DNA from: an uncultured Blautia sp. | GTDB taxonomy: Bacteria; Bacillota; Clostridia; Lachnospirales; Lachnospiraceae | Direction: 5' to 3' | Assembly: GCA_900551715.1 (NCBI GenBank) | Contig: URXG01000048.1 | Coordinates: forward strand, 1 to 18,803 | DNA length: 18,803 nucleotides | In this document: one piece after another, positions 7,593 through 17,800 of the stretch | How the letters are laid out: the number at the start of each line of letters is the position of its first letter | Position numbering within the stretch: position 1 is the stretch's first letter | The notes under the pieces: model-generated | Told to the model about the DNA's origin: nothing | Seen by the model: the letters and a program-made list of their open reading frames with translations, nothing else | The model's database searches: none | Position numbers and translations under genes: made by a program

Positions 7593-10500
7593 CTATTTCA
7601 CTACTACTGTTACTTTTACTTTTTTGCTTCCGGATTTTACTGTAATGGTTGTTTTGCCTTTCTTGCGGGCTGTGATCACGCCTTTTGTATTTACCTGGGC
7701 AACTTTTTTGTTGGCACTCTGATAAGTGATCTTCTGCTGGGAAGTCAGAGGCTGTCTGGTTACAGATAATCTGGCTTTTTTGCCTCTTTTGAGGGTAATG
7801 GTTTTCTTTGAAACCTGGATTTTTGTTGTTTTTACAGTACCTGTCTGGACTTTAATCTTTGCGGTTGCTTTTTTGCCACTTTTCAGAGTAACTGTAAGAG
7901 TAGCTGTTCCTTTTTTACGTGCTGTGATCTTGCCTTTGGAGTTGACTGTGGCAACTTTTGTATTGCTGCTCTTCCAGGATTTTATAGAATCACCTGACGC
8001 AATACCACTGACTTTCACTGCTGCTGTAGACTGTTTTACTTTCAGTGGAATCTCCTTCATATTCAGCACCGGTTTGGAAACTGGTTTCAGTTTGGCAGGT
8101 TTCTCTATATCTTCATAAGTATTATGAATGATCTTTGTTTCTTCCGGCAGCTTTCCCTTCTTCGGAGTAACCACTTCTCCATCTGATGAGGCAAGATAAT
8201 CTGCCGCTTCTGTTTCGCCCTGTTTCTGTGTCATAGTGTAACTGCATCCTGATGTGATGGGCACATTCCGGTACATTACAGACCTCTCATAGTTCCCCTC
8301 ACCATATTTATATCCATAGATGGACATTGTACCGGTTCCGGTTCCTCTGCAGCGGATCTGATAAGCATCCGGTGAATAAATCCACACAAATTTGCTTGAT
8401 CCATTTACTATAACAGTCACTTTATCACTGGTCGTCTCCCATTCAGAACCGTTGGTATAAGCCACCACATTTCCAGCCGGATCCAGCACTTCCACATCTA
8501 CCGGACAATGAATCTCATAACTTCCATAAAGTGTCTCAGAGTCTTCAATCAGGTTTTTGTAGACTTCATATTCCTGTGGATAATCGCTCATCAGCTGCCC
8601 GATCCACTGCGTACTTACTGTGGTATAAAAGTTCTTATAGCTGGATTTCATGCTATTAATGCTGGACAATACCTGTTCTGTGTCTTTTTTCCCAAGGGCT
8701 TTTACTACTGCAGTAAGCCATGCTCCATCCACTGCTTTTACAAAGGATGCTGCTGTGGCACAATCCTGGTCCATACAACGGAATTTTAGATTGACTGCAT
8801 ACAGATAGGTCAACGCATTTTCTCTTGTATGGTCTTTCTGGAAAGCTGCTTTGGCATCTGCATATACCTGATTGATCATATCACTGATCTGTGACATGGC
8901 AGTCATCTTATAATATCCTTCTGCAATACTGCTGCTTCCCCAGAGAAGATCACAGATTGTTGTGGAACCTGCATAGGCAGCTTCAAAAAGAGCTGCATAA
9001 GGATTTTTCACATATACCAATGCTTTTTTCTCTTTCCAGAAAGCACCGAGGGTTCTGGAAAGTCCTTCTTTGCATACAATTTTATTAGCAATATAATTGG
9101 TGGTATCCAATGTCAGATCTGCTGCTGTTCCATTCATAATACCGGTGAATTTCAGCACTCCTGTCTGCATTGCCACCCCGCCGATATTCTTTGATTTGGC
9201 ATACATTTTGTTGCAGACAGCTTTCATGGCTTCCGGAAGTCCACTAACTGTCAGGGCATTCTGTACATAATCATAATAGGATTTTACATCTTTAATATAA
9301 CCGATTCCTTTGTTCAGATTACCAATTAATTTTGTGTTTTTTCCTATAAAAGAAGCTTTATATACTGCATCAGCCTCTTCACTTACCGCGCTCTTTGCCA
9401 GAAGTTCTGAGGCATCTAATGTCCCCTGTTTAAAAATATCGGCATATTTTTCTGAGAAGTTGATCTGGTACACTTTTGACATGATCTTGTCCAGCATACC
9501 GGAAATTTTTGTGGTAGAACTGACAGCACCACTATTCAACACCTTCATAAGTACACTGGTGTCTGATTCTTTCTGGAACATGGAAGAAAGAAGTCCCAAA
9601 TATATATCACTTTCATTAAGGAGCTTACTGTCTGGTACTGAACTTGGGTCCTGTATTGTAGATAAAAAGTCTTTTACAAAATATCTCCATGTATTTGTTG
9701 CAAATTTCAGGTTATTTTTGTTTCCATATTTTACAAGAATGTGACTTGGAGATTCCTGGCTGAACATGGAATCCAGACTGTTGCCCAAACTGTGCTCTTT
9801 GGACAGGATATATTCTGCCTGATAGATGGCTGCATCAAAGATTCCATAATCAATGTCAAGGTCTTTGTCATTCAGTTTTCCATTATTATCTCCAACGGTA
9901 ACTTCTTCTCTCCATTCAAAAGGAGTTCCTCCATAAACCACATAATCCAGTGCTGCTGCATCTGCAAATACTCCAGGCTCTATAGCCTTCAGTTTGTTTG
10001 AAAGTATCAGCATCTTAATACCGGTGCATCCAGTGAAAGAATCTTTCTGAATTATTGTCATTTCCGGCGAAAAGGAAACAGATATCATACCTTCTGCATA
10101 TGCAAATGCATAAGGGGCGATCTCTTTTACTTCATCCGGCATAACGTATCCTGGATTTTCTCTGGCAGAAGGATACTGCTGGATCACGGTTCCGGCCTTG
10201 TTGTAAAGTACATGATCGACAGCCTTAAGGGATTTGTTGGCTTCGGCAACTTCAAAGGATTTCAGCTTCTTACATTTAAAAAGGCTGCGGGCATCCCAGT
10301 TTTTTATTGTAGAAGGAAGAATTATCTTTTCCAGAGTTTCATCTTCACTGAATGAATACAGTCCCAAGGCAGTGATTTTTTCCTCAACTTTTAATTCTGT
10401 GGGAAGTGCTGTTCCCTCTGTATTATGGCTATAAACCCATGGCACAATACCGCAATAATCCTTGGAACATTCTGATGCATCTGCTGTTGTAAAATCCCAT

Positions 10501-11990
10501 ACATCACCACTGCCTTTGATGGTAAGGATGGTTCCTGTCAGTTCCCAGTCTGCCTTGTCTCCACAGGCAAAATCATTATATTCCATCTTCACATCTGCTG
10601 GAATATTCACTGTCTTTGTAAGATTTTTCCATCGAAGTTCATAGGCATCGTACTGTATTTTATCCAGTGCTGTACAACCGTAAAACACATCATCAGCGAT
10701 ACTTCTGACACTCCTTGCAATCCACATGGAAGTAACATTTTTGCAGCCGGAAAAAGCCTTTGCTCCCAGTTTTTGTACTCCATCCACAGCCTTTATCTCT
10801 GTAAGATCCTCCCTGTAATCACACCATGGAATGTCATTTTCGTCTTTAAATTCTTTCATGTGTGTATCCCAGGCAGTAATACAAAGAGTGTCTCCGTCCA
10901 GTTCCCATAACACCTGGTCTGCCTGCCATTCAACCAATTCTGCACCATAAGGTTTTTTGTTTTTGATGATCTTTGTCCAGGTATTGTTTTTTGCCGGATA
11001 ATAAACTTTTGTCTCCAGATCCAGAAATGCTTCTGTACCGATAGAAGGCAGATTACCCAGAAAACGGATATATTCCAGTCCATCACAGCCATCAAACACA
11101 TTTGCTCCTGCTTTTTTCAGGGTTGCCGGAAGCGTGATCTTTGTGAGGCCTCCACATAGGGTAAATGCTTCATCTCCAATTTCACGAAGGGAAGTCCCCA
11201 GGCTGGCAGTCTCCATAGAGTTGCAGTTATCGAAGGCATTTGCTCCGATAGTCTCTACTGTTCCGGGAAGTTTCAGAGAAAGAAGCCCTTCACAGTTGTC
11301 GAAAGCATTGGCTCCAATGGATTTCAATCCTTTTCCAAAGCTTACTGTCCTGAGAACATCATCATAAATAAAGGCATCTTTCCCAATAGTTTTCACACTG
11401 TCTGCAAGATTTACACTTTCAAGCTCCGTACAGCCCCAGAATGCACCATCTGCAATATTTTCCACACCTTCCATAACCACGATGCTTCGTATGTCTGTGA
11501 GTACATCTTTCCATGGATAATTGCTGTATTCTTCCGAATTAAACTCCTCGTCGTCATCTTCATCCACGTCATCTCCGGTACTGTAATCCATGTTAGTCAT
11601 GGTACCGGTGCCTTTGATGGTGAGAGTTCCTCCAACCAGTGACCAGGAAAGAGTTCCTATAGTTCCGGATGCACCAACAGTGTCGGTAAGTTCTTCTTCT
11701 GGTTCGGAAGTAAAAATATTTTCTGTATTCTCTTCTTCGGCAGTGTTTTCTTCTTCCTGAGAAGGTTCCTCGATGGGCAGCTCCTCTTCTGGAAGCTGAT
11801 CCTCTTTAATACTTATTTCTTCCTGTTCTTCTGTTCCATTATTGTCATCTTTATTCTCTGCGAACTGAACTTCTTCTGAGGAAAAATCCTCTGTTTCAAT
11901 GTCATATTCTGCTGCACCTACCGGTGTCAGCGTCTGCAAAGTGAGACACCCTGCCAGGAGGACTGCCATGAATTTTGCGTTCTTTTTCAT
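7593..11990 (-). CDS. Giant secreted surface protein: BspA-type leucine-rich repeats, unassigned helical region, two Big_2 domains
   Basis: A 1465-residue secreted protein. Residues 1-27 are a signal peptide; the predicted cut is after VGAA, although LAGC at 12-15 also resembles a lipobox. Residues 28-102 are a Glu-rich linker. Residues about 110-700 contain three modules that open with a W-x-L ... LTI-x-G strand pair (about 114, 361 and 481) and continue into BspA-type LRR_5 repeats (for example AFDNCEGLLSLKLPGTVETI). About 715-1150 is a mostly alpha-helical region I cannot assign. About 1157-1300 is a beta-rich domain starting near CPVDVEV. Two Lys-rich Big_2 Ig-like domains (1305-1382, 1384-1465) end the protein. 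No LPXTG sortase motif is present, so attachment may be through the basic Big_2 tail, or the protein may be released. LRR_5 proteins often bind host or microbial surfaces; the target here is unknown. AAGGAG six bases before ATG supports the start. Confidence 0.9.
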   Translation of the reverse strand: MKKNAKFMAVLLAGCLTLQTLTPVGAAEYDIETEDFSSEEVQFAENKDDNNGTEEQEEISIKEDQLPEEELPIEEPSQEEENTAEEENTENIFTSEPEEELTDTVGASGTIGTLSWSLVGGTLTIKGTGTMTNMDYSTGDDVDEDDDEEFNSEEYSNYPWKDVLTDIRSIVVMEGVENIADGAFWGCTELESVNLADSVKTIGKDAFIYDDVLRTVSFGKGLKSIGANAFDNCEGLLSLKLPGTVETIGANAFDNCNSMETASLGTSLREIGDEAFTLCGGLTKITLPATLKKAGANVFDGCDGLEYIRFLGNLPSIGTEAFLDLETKVYYPAKNNTWTKIIKNKKPYGAELVEWQADQVLWELDGDTLCITAWDTHMKEFKDENDIPWCDYREDLTEIKAVDGVQKLGAKAFSGCKNVTSMWIARSVRSIADDVFYGCTALDKIQYDAYELRWKNLTKTVNIPADVKMEYNDFACGDKADWELTGTILTIKGSGDVWDFTTADASECSKDYCGIVPWVYSHNTEGTALPTELKVEEKITALGLYSFSEDETLEKIILPSTIKNWDARSLFKCKKLKSFEVAEANKSLKAVDHVLYNKAGTVIQQYPSARENPGYVMPDEVKEIAPYAFAYAEGMISVSFSPEMTIIQKDSFTGCTGIKMLILSNKLKAIEPGVFADAAALDYVVYGGTPFEWREEVTVGDNNGKLNDKDLDIDYGIFDAAIYQAEYILSKEHSLGNSLDSMFSQESPSHILVKYGNKNNLKFATNTWRYFVKDFLSTIQDPSSVPDSKLLNESDIYLGLLSSMFQKESDTSVLMKVLNSGAVSSTTKISGMLDKIMSKVYQINFSEKYADIFKQGTLDASELLAKSAVSEEADAVYKASFIGKNTKLIGNLNKGIGYIKDVKSYYDYVQNALTVSGLPEAMKAVCNKMYAKSKNIGGVAMQTGVLKFTGIMNGTAADLTLDTTNYIANKIVCKEGLSRTLGAFWKEKKALVYVKNPYAALFEAAYAGSTTICDLLWGSSSIAEGYYKMTAMSQISDMINQVYADAKAAFQKDHTRENALTYLYAVNLKFRCMDQDCATAASFVKAVDGAWLTAVVKALGKKDTEQVLSSINSMKSSYKNFYTTVSTQWIGQLMSDYPQEYEVYKNLIEDSETLYGSYEIHCPVDVEVLDPAGNVVAYTNGSEWETTSDKVTVIVNGSSKFVWIYSPDAYQIRCRGTGTGTMSIYGYKYGEGNYERSVMYRNVPITSGCSYTMTQKQGETEAADYLASSDGEVVTPKKGKLPEETKIIHNTYEDIEKPAKLKPVSKPVLNMKEIPLKVKQSTAAVKVSGIASGDSIKSWKSSNTKVATVNSKGKITARKKGTATLTVTLKSGKKATAKIKVQTGTVKTTKIQVSKKTITLKRGKKARLSVTRQPLTSQQKITYQSANKKVAQVNTKGVITARKKGKTTITVKSGSKKVKVTVVVK

Positions 11991-12031
11991 ATGATTCTCC
12001 TTATTCTCAAATATTCAGTTATAATACCTTT

Positions 12032-12060
12032 AAAATGCCGGCACAGGATGCCGGCATTTT
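12032..12060 (-). terminator. Perfect 12-bp hairpin between the two secreted-protein genes
   Basis: The sequence AAAATGCCGGCA (12032-12043) and its exact complement (12049-12060) enclose a 5-base loop, 7 bases after the stop of the 209-residue gene. The U tract on the minus strand is only four bases and is within the stem, so termination may be incomplete. Only 41 bases separate it from the next start codon. Confidence 0.65.
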
Positions 12061-12067
12061 GTAAGTA

Positions 12068-12697
12068 TCATTTCAAATATTTTTTGCGGTTTGCCTTTGT
12101 ATTGGCGTAAGTTTTGATGCGTTTTACTGCTTTTTTGCCTTTGGTATATTTTTTCAGAGTTTTGTTGAAAGTACTCTTGGAAATGGTCTTGAATTTGGCA
12201 TTGTTATACTGTGTTTTAAGATTGGTAAATTTGCCAAGGAAATAGGTTGCCTTTCCCCCGGAAAGTCTGTAATAGCTCCAGGATTCTCCTCTCATAAAGG
12301 CACGTGTTGCAAGAACACCGGACTTTTTATAATAGGTAAAATCATCCCGGGCTGTAACAAGATCTACTACTTTACCATTCCGATATCCGTAGATTTTGAA
12401 ATATCCTGCTGTATGATAAGACCCTGCGCTCACTGCATCTACCAGAAGTTCCGGAACAGAATCTTTATCAATGTAAACCAGAGTGAATTTGCATTTGGAC
12501 ACCTTTACTTTGGCACCATTCCAGTTGAGGGTAGATTTGGACAGGAACTTATTGTAAGCCTTCAGCGCCTGAGTTTTCTTTGAAGCAGCCTGAACCGGTT
12601 CTACTGAAAATGCAGGAACTGCAAGTGTTAGAACCAGGGCAAAGATCATAAAGATCGCACCCAGGCTTCTTCTGGATAAGTTTGTTTTCTTTTCCAT
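12068..12697 (-). CDS. Small secreted protein with EF-hand-like motif, function unknown
   Basis: I place the start at 12697 (209 residues), not at the in-frame ATG at 12703. The AAAGGAG ribosome binding site at 12711-12705 is 7 bases from the former and only 1 base from the latter. A signal peptide spans about 1-37 (basic start, long hydrophobic core, cut near VQAA). The mature protein is basic and has a segment VYIDKDSVPELLVDAV that resembles the DxDxDGxxE calcium-loop repeats of secreted Lachnospiraceae proteins. An aromatic-rich middle (YFKIYGYRNGKVVDLV, SWSYYRLSGGKATYF) suggests a beta fold, and the C-terminus is Lys-rich. No catalytic motif is seen. The gene sits between two strong hairpins, so it is the first or only gene of its transcript, possibly with read-through into the 1465-residue surface protein. 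Calcium binding is inferred. Confidence 0.85.
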   Translation of the reverse strand: MEKKTNLSRRSLGAIFMIFALVLTLAVPAFSVEPVQAASKKTQALKAYNKFLSKSTLNWNGAKVKVSKCKFTLVYIDKDSVPELLVDAVSAGSYHTAGYFKIYGYRNGKVVDLVTARDDFTYYKKSGVLATRAFMRGESWSYYRLSGGKATYFLGKFTNLKTQYNNAKFKTISKSTFNKTLKKYTKGKKAVKRIKTYANTKANRKKYLK

Positions 12698-12775
12698 AGC
12701 CATGCTCCTTTCGTATAAACGATATATTTGATATCAGTTTGACATATCACCTCTGAAAAATCAACACTTTAATAC
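12698..12775 (-). promoter_or_regulatory. Presumed promoter interval of the small secreted-protein gene
   Basis: This AT-rich gap lies between the upstream terminator and the start codon, so a promoter is expected here on the minus strand. I see no convincing -35/-10 pair. The best -35-like hexamer is TTGATT near 12763-12758. A small inverted repeat GATAT-N5-ATATC is at 12721-12735. The call rests on layout only. Confidence 0.3.
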
Positions 12776-12804
12776 AAAAAAGCCGGTTTTTATGCCGGCT
12801 TTTT
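12776..12804 (-). terminator. Terminator of the galactosidase operon
   Basis: The arms AGCCGG (12781-12786) and CCGGCT (12795-12800) are extended by A/T pairs to about 10 bp, with an 8-base loop and six U on the minus strand (12781-12776). It starts 15 bases after the GH42 stop codon and closes the operon. Confidence 0.85.
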
Positions 12805-12819
12805 GTAATTATTTTTTTA

Positions 12820-14844
12820 CTATTTCTGTCTCTTCAGGATTCTTGTCTCCAGCCAGTCCAGTACACTTTTATCTCTTCCATAAATTGTTTCATATTCTCT
12901 CGGAACCGGCACTGCCTGCGGTTTTCTTGCATAGTTCTGGATAAAGAGATATTCGGTATCTTCTGTCTCTCTGGTTGTCACGGCAACACCTTCCGGGATA
13001 AATTTCAGTGGCGGAACCATTTCTGCTTCCTCTGCAGCCCTGCCAAGGAAATCTTCATAGAAAGCAAGTTCCATATCTGCTGCCACATAATAAATATGAC
13101 CTTTTCCACATGATTTGTGTGTAAGAACCGGGTACCCCTGATAAAAATCCTCGCCATAATGCATCAGCACCTCTGCACCCTGAACTTTCGCCAGTTCACA
13201 AAGATTTTTACAGCTGTAAATTCCTGTGATTCCCAGACTGTTTCCTGTTTCCGGAATACCATGATTCTCTTCCCAGTCATAGAGAGCATCAATCTCTTCT
13301 GTGCGGATTCCTGCTGCATCCATTAGCCCGTATGGGGTTCCTCCAAGGAAGCAGCGGTCTGTCTCATCTACCAGACCTGACCAGTAGGAAAGGACCAGAG
13401 TTCCGCCATTTTCTGCAAACTGACGGAGTTTTTCTTCGTATCCTTCTCTGAACATATAGGCCATAGGAGCTGTTACCAGCCGATAATCATCCAGATCATG
13501 TTCCATGGCGATAATGTCCACATTGTAGCCTTTCTCACGAAGTGCCCGGTACTGTTTCTGAACATTTTCCTGATAATGCATGTCTTCATTGCGGGGACCC
13601 TGAGTCTCTTTCACTGCCCAGTCATTCTCTCTGTCATAGAGAACTGCTGCCTGTGCTTTTGTCTGACTTCCCACAACTTCCTGGATCTGTTCCAGCGCTT
13701 CTCCCACTTCTGTTACTTCTTTAAAGACTCTGGTATCATCCCCACTGTAGTGATCGATCACTGCACCATGGAATTTTTCAGACGCACCCTGACTCTGGCG
13801 AAGCTGGAAGTATAATACACTGTCAGAACCATGAGCCACAGCCTGAAGGGAACCTGCCAGAAGCATTCCTGGTTTTTTTAACTTATTGATCGGTTTCCAG
13901 TTGGTTGCAGAAGGGCAGGATTCCATCAGAAGGAATGGTGCTTTCTTGATACTGCGCATGAGATCATGCTGCATACCTGCATCAACAGCAGTGATAAATT
14001 CTTCTTTTTTGTGCCATCCGGGATAGTTATCCCAGGATACAATATCCAGTACATCTTTGAATTTTTTGTAATCCAGTCCTTCGTAATCGTACATCAGATT
14101 TGCAGTAACAGGAAGTTCGGAACCGCCTTCCCGAATACCATCTACTTCATTTTTGATAAAGTCAATGGTCTGGTCTGTCACAAAACGTTTCCAGTCCAGT
14201 TTCAGTGCATGAAGTTCATTTTCTCCTTTTGGAGAAGGACTTTCGATCTGGTCAAAACTGTTATAAATATGGCTCCAGAATGTCGTACACCAGCGTTTGT
14301 TCAGGTTCTCAATAGTTCCGTATTTTTCTTTCAGCCATTCTCTGAATTTTGCCTGGCAAAGGGGGCAATGACATTCTCCACCGAATTCATTGGAAATATG
14401 CCAGAGAAGTACTGCCGGATGTTTGCCAAACCTTTCGGAAAGCCTTTTATCAATGGCATGTACCTTTTCTCTGTAAACCGGAGAAGTAAAGCAATGATTG
14501 TGTCTGCCTCCAAAGAAACGTCTTGTACGGTCATCATCCATACGAAGGACTTCCGGATACTTGTCTGCCATCCATTTTGGTCTTGCACCGGAAGGTGTTG
14601 CAAGGATGGTATAAATGCCTTCCTTATAAAGATTGTTAATAATTTCTTCCAGCCAGTCAAAGTTATATTTCCCTTCTTCCGGTTCCAGTACTGCCCAGGA
14701 AAAAATTCCTACAGATACTGTATTAATATGCGCTTTTTTAAAATACTCAATGTCCTGTTTCAGCACATCCGGTCTGTCCAGCCACTGTTCCGGATTATAA
14801 TCTCCACCATGTAAAAAATGTCCGTACTTTATCTGTTCTGCCAT
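12820..14844 (-). CDS. GH42 beta-galactosidase
   Basis: A 674-residue family GH42 enzyme of normal length. I chose the ATG at 14844: GAGGAGA (14857-14851) is ideally spaced before it, and the conserved start (YGHFLHGGDYNPEQW) follows at once. A longer reading from 14877 would overlap lacZ by 20 bases and add 11 non-conserved residues. The catalytic acid/base is E153 in WHISNEF and the nucleophile is E308 in LLMESCPS. C118 and the CxCxxC group (C158, C160, C163) match the zinc-cluster cysteines of the family. The C-terminal part fits the trimerisation and beta domains. No signal peptide is present, so it acts in the cytoplasm on imported beta-galactosides. GH42 enzymes often prefer galacto-oligosaccharides or plant galactans over lactose; the preference here is not visible. 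It starts 13 bases after lacZ ends and is probably coupled to it. Confidence 0.95.
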   Translation of the reverse strand: MAEQIKYGHFLHGGDYNPEQWLDRPDVLKQDIEYFKKAHINTVSVGIFSWAVLEPEEGKYNFDWLEEIINNLYKEGIYTILATPSGARPKWMADKYPEVLRMDDDRTRRFFGGRHNHCFTSPVYREKVHAIDKRLSERFGKHPAVLLWHISNEFGGECHCPLCQAKFREWLKEKYGTIENLNKRWCTTFWSHIYNSFDQIESPSPKGENELHALKLDWKRFVTDQTIDFIKNEVDGIREGGSELPVTANLMYDYEGLDYKKFKDVLDIVSWDNYPGWHKKEEFITAVDAGMQHDLMRSIKKAPFLLMESCPSATNWKPINKLKKPGMLLAGSLQAVAHGSDSVLYFQLRQSQGASEKFHGAVIDHYSGDDTRVFKEVTEVGEALEQIQEVVGSQTKAQAAVLYDRENDWAVKETQGPRNEDMHYQENVQKQYRALREKGYNVDIIAMEHDLDDYRLVTAPMAYMFREGYEEKLRQFAENGGTLVLSYWSGLVDETDRCFLGGTPYGLMDAAGIRTEEIDALYDWEENHGIPETGNSLGITGIYSCKNLCELAKVQGAEVLMHYGEDFYQGYPVLTHKSCGKGHIYYVAADMELAFYEDFLGRAAEEAEMVPPLKFIPEGVAVTTRETEDTEYLFIQNYARKPQAVPVPREYETIYGRDKSVLDWLETRILKRQK

Positions 14845-14857
14845 TACCTGTCTCCTC

Positions 14858-17800
14858 TTAAAGTCCCTTAAATACAAACGAAAATTCCATTTTTTTATCT
14901 GTTTTCAGAAGATATTCTTCATGTGTGCGGGCTCCCCAGCTGTCATCTCCGCCTACACCCATCTGTTCTTTTGCCACGCGAACTACTGTATAATGAACCT
15001 CTGGAAGTTCATATGGATGCATTGCATTCTCCATTTCATGAGGTGTATATGGAAGTGCTGAAAACATCATCGGACCATTGTTTTCATCCATTTCAAAGAG
15101 CATTCCTCTGCCCTTACGGTCTGTTACTTTTGCCCAGCGAACTTCTTCTTTTGCCCCACATTCCTGAGGTACCATATATCTTGCTATGTTGTCTTTGACC
15201 ATATTTTCATAAATGCCAAGTTTTGCACCTTTTTTACGATCTGCATAGGTTTCTGCGGATCCCAGACCATACCATTCTACATGGTCATAATCTGCATTGA
15301 ACTTGAAGATTACACCAAATTCCGGCATGTCACCAAGTTCTTTTACAGGATCATAAGTAAGGGTTGTCTTAACTCTTCCATCACCATAAACTTCATAGGC
15401 AAGTTTACATTCTGCAAGGGGTGTTGCAGGAAGAAGGTATGTATAAGTTACTTTTACTGAATGTTCTTTTTCTTCTACTTCCGGTGTATTTCCCGGTCCA
15501 TATGGACCCTGACGGAAATCTTTGTGGCTGAGATACATGCTGGCAATTTTCCACTGTCCATAGCGCATTCCCATAAGATTTCCACAGTCATTATCTGTCG
15601 GTGCACGCCAAAAATTCGGTTTTGGAATTGCTTCGATCATTTCTTTTCCGGCATATTTATAAGATACCAATCCACCATTTAGCACTGAGAAAAGCACTTC
15701 AAAGTGAGCTCCTCTCACACCAATATTATGAGTGCTGCGGATCACGGTAAGTGGATCCTGACAGATTTTCTGCTCCTCTTTTACCTTATATACATACTGT
15801 CCGAAGGCTACTTCATGCCCTGCTTTCGCCCACACTTTATCCTCTTTCAGATGGAATGAAACAGTGACTGTGTACTCTCCTGATTTCTCTTCTTTTCCAA
15901 GAGGCAATGCATAGGTTTCTTCACTTAACGGTGCTACTGCAGTTTCCATAAAAGCCTTTTTGATCACTTTTCCATCTCTGGCTACTGTTACTTTGCACTG
16001 GTAAATATCTGTATTTACAAACAGATTCTTATTGATCACTTTTACAGTATCCGCAGTTACTTCTGCAGTAATGTTCTGGTAATTAAATTTCACTTCCTGC
16101 ATCTTTGGTGATGCATCTCTGTTGCCGCCATAAGCAATACCATTTCCGCTGAAATTATAGTCTGTAGGACGTTCTCCGAAGTCTCCGCCGTAAGCCTGGA
16201 ATTCCCTTCCATAGCGGTCTTTTTTGTAAATAGACTGATCAATATAATCCCAGATAAATCCACCCTGATATTTAGGTTCGGTATCTGTCAGATCTGTATA
16301 TTTGTGCATGGCTCCACAGGAATTTCCCATTGCATGTGTATATTCACAGCAGATAAATGGTTTGCTGTCATCCTTTGCAAGGAAATCTTTGATTGCTTCC
16401 ACTGAAGGATACATCTGGCTTTCCATATCGCTGGTATCATTGTATCTGCGGTCATGGCAAAGCCCTTCATAATGAACCAGTCTTGTAGAGTCTTTTTCGT
16501 GGAAAAACTGAGACATTTCATAAATATCTTTGCCACCAAAAGATTCATTTCCGCAGGACCAGATCAGGATTGCAGGATGATTTTTATCTCTCTGATACAT
16601 GGAATTGGCACGATCCAGCATCATATCCAGCCACTCCGGTTTGTCATGAGGAACTACGTAAGTATAGTCTTTTGTAAATTCTGCCACATCCCAGGATCCA
16701 TGAGATTCCAGGTTTGTCTCATCGATCATATAAATGCCATATTCATCACACAGTTCATAGATCAGAGAAGCATCCGGGTAATGACAGGTTCGGATAGAGT
16801 TGATGTTGTTCTGTTTCATGATCATCAGATCTTTACGCAGTTCTGCTTCAGAAACATTTCGTCCACTGATAGAACTGAACTCATGACGGTTTACACCTTT
16901 GAATACAATACGTTTGCCATTCAGGGTCATAATACCGTCTTTCATTTCAAAACGGCGGAATCCTACTTTCTGAGGAATTACTTCCTGAAGGTTTCCTGCT
17001 TCGTCGTAAACTTCTATGGTAAGATCATAAAGCTGAGGATCTTCTGCACTCCAGAGAACTGGATTCTTTATTGTCCAGGAGTAAATTTCTTCTCCATCCA
17101 GCGGTTTTTCTTCATTGAACACTTCTGTTCCGGATTTGGTTAAAACAATTTTTGCTTTTCCTTTTCCCCATGTATTGGTTCTGATTTCCAATGCTGCTTC
17201 TGTAAGATCTTCTGTGGGAATTGCCCTGATCTGAAGATCATATACATGTACTTCCGGAACGGTGTAAAGATATACATCTCGATAAATTCCGGAAAAACGG
17301 AAGAAGTCCTGATCTTCACACCAGCTGCTGGCAGTCCATTTAAATACCTGTGCAGCCAGCTTATTTTCTCCCTCTTTTACATATTCTGTCAGTTCAAATT
17401 CTGATGGTGTAAAAGAATCTTCACTGTAACCCACAAACTGTCCGTTCAGCCACAGCACAATGCCGCTTTCTGCACCCTGGAAAGAAATAAAGAGACGTTT
17501 TCCCTGCATTGTTTCCGGTACTTCAAAGTACTTTACATAACTTGCAACCGGGTTAAAATGTTCCGGGATTTCACCTGGATGAATGTCTTCATGTCCCTCC
17601 CATGGATACTGAACATTGGCATACTGTGGTGCATCGTATCCTTCCATCTGAATATGTGCCGGAACACGAATATCATCCCAGTCTCTGCAGGAATAGTCTG
17701 TATTTTCAAAACCCTGAACAGTGCTTCCGTAGTTACGTGCATAATGGAACTTCCAGATACCGTTCAGACTGTGACGGAAGCTGGTTTCCTTTTCTGCTGC

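Noticed and set aside
13966..14814. A 282-residue open frame on the plus strand opposite the GH42 gene
   Set aside because: It is a mirror frame of a well-conserved enzyme, with no ribosome binding site and protein-unlike composition.
16454..17143. A 229-residue open frame on the plus strand opposite lacZ
   Set aside because: It overlaps the conserved GH2 core, which fixes the coding strand, and it has no recognisable protein features.
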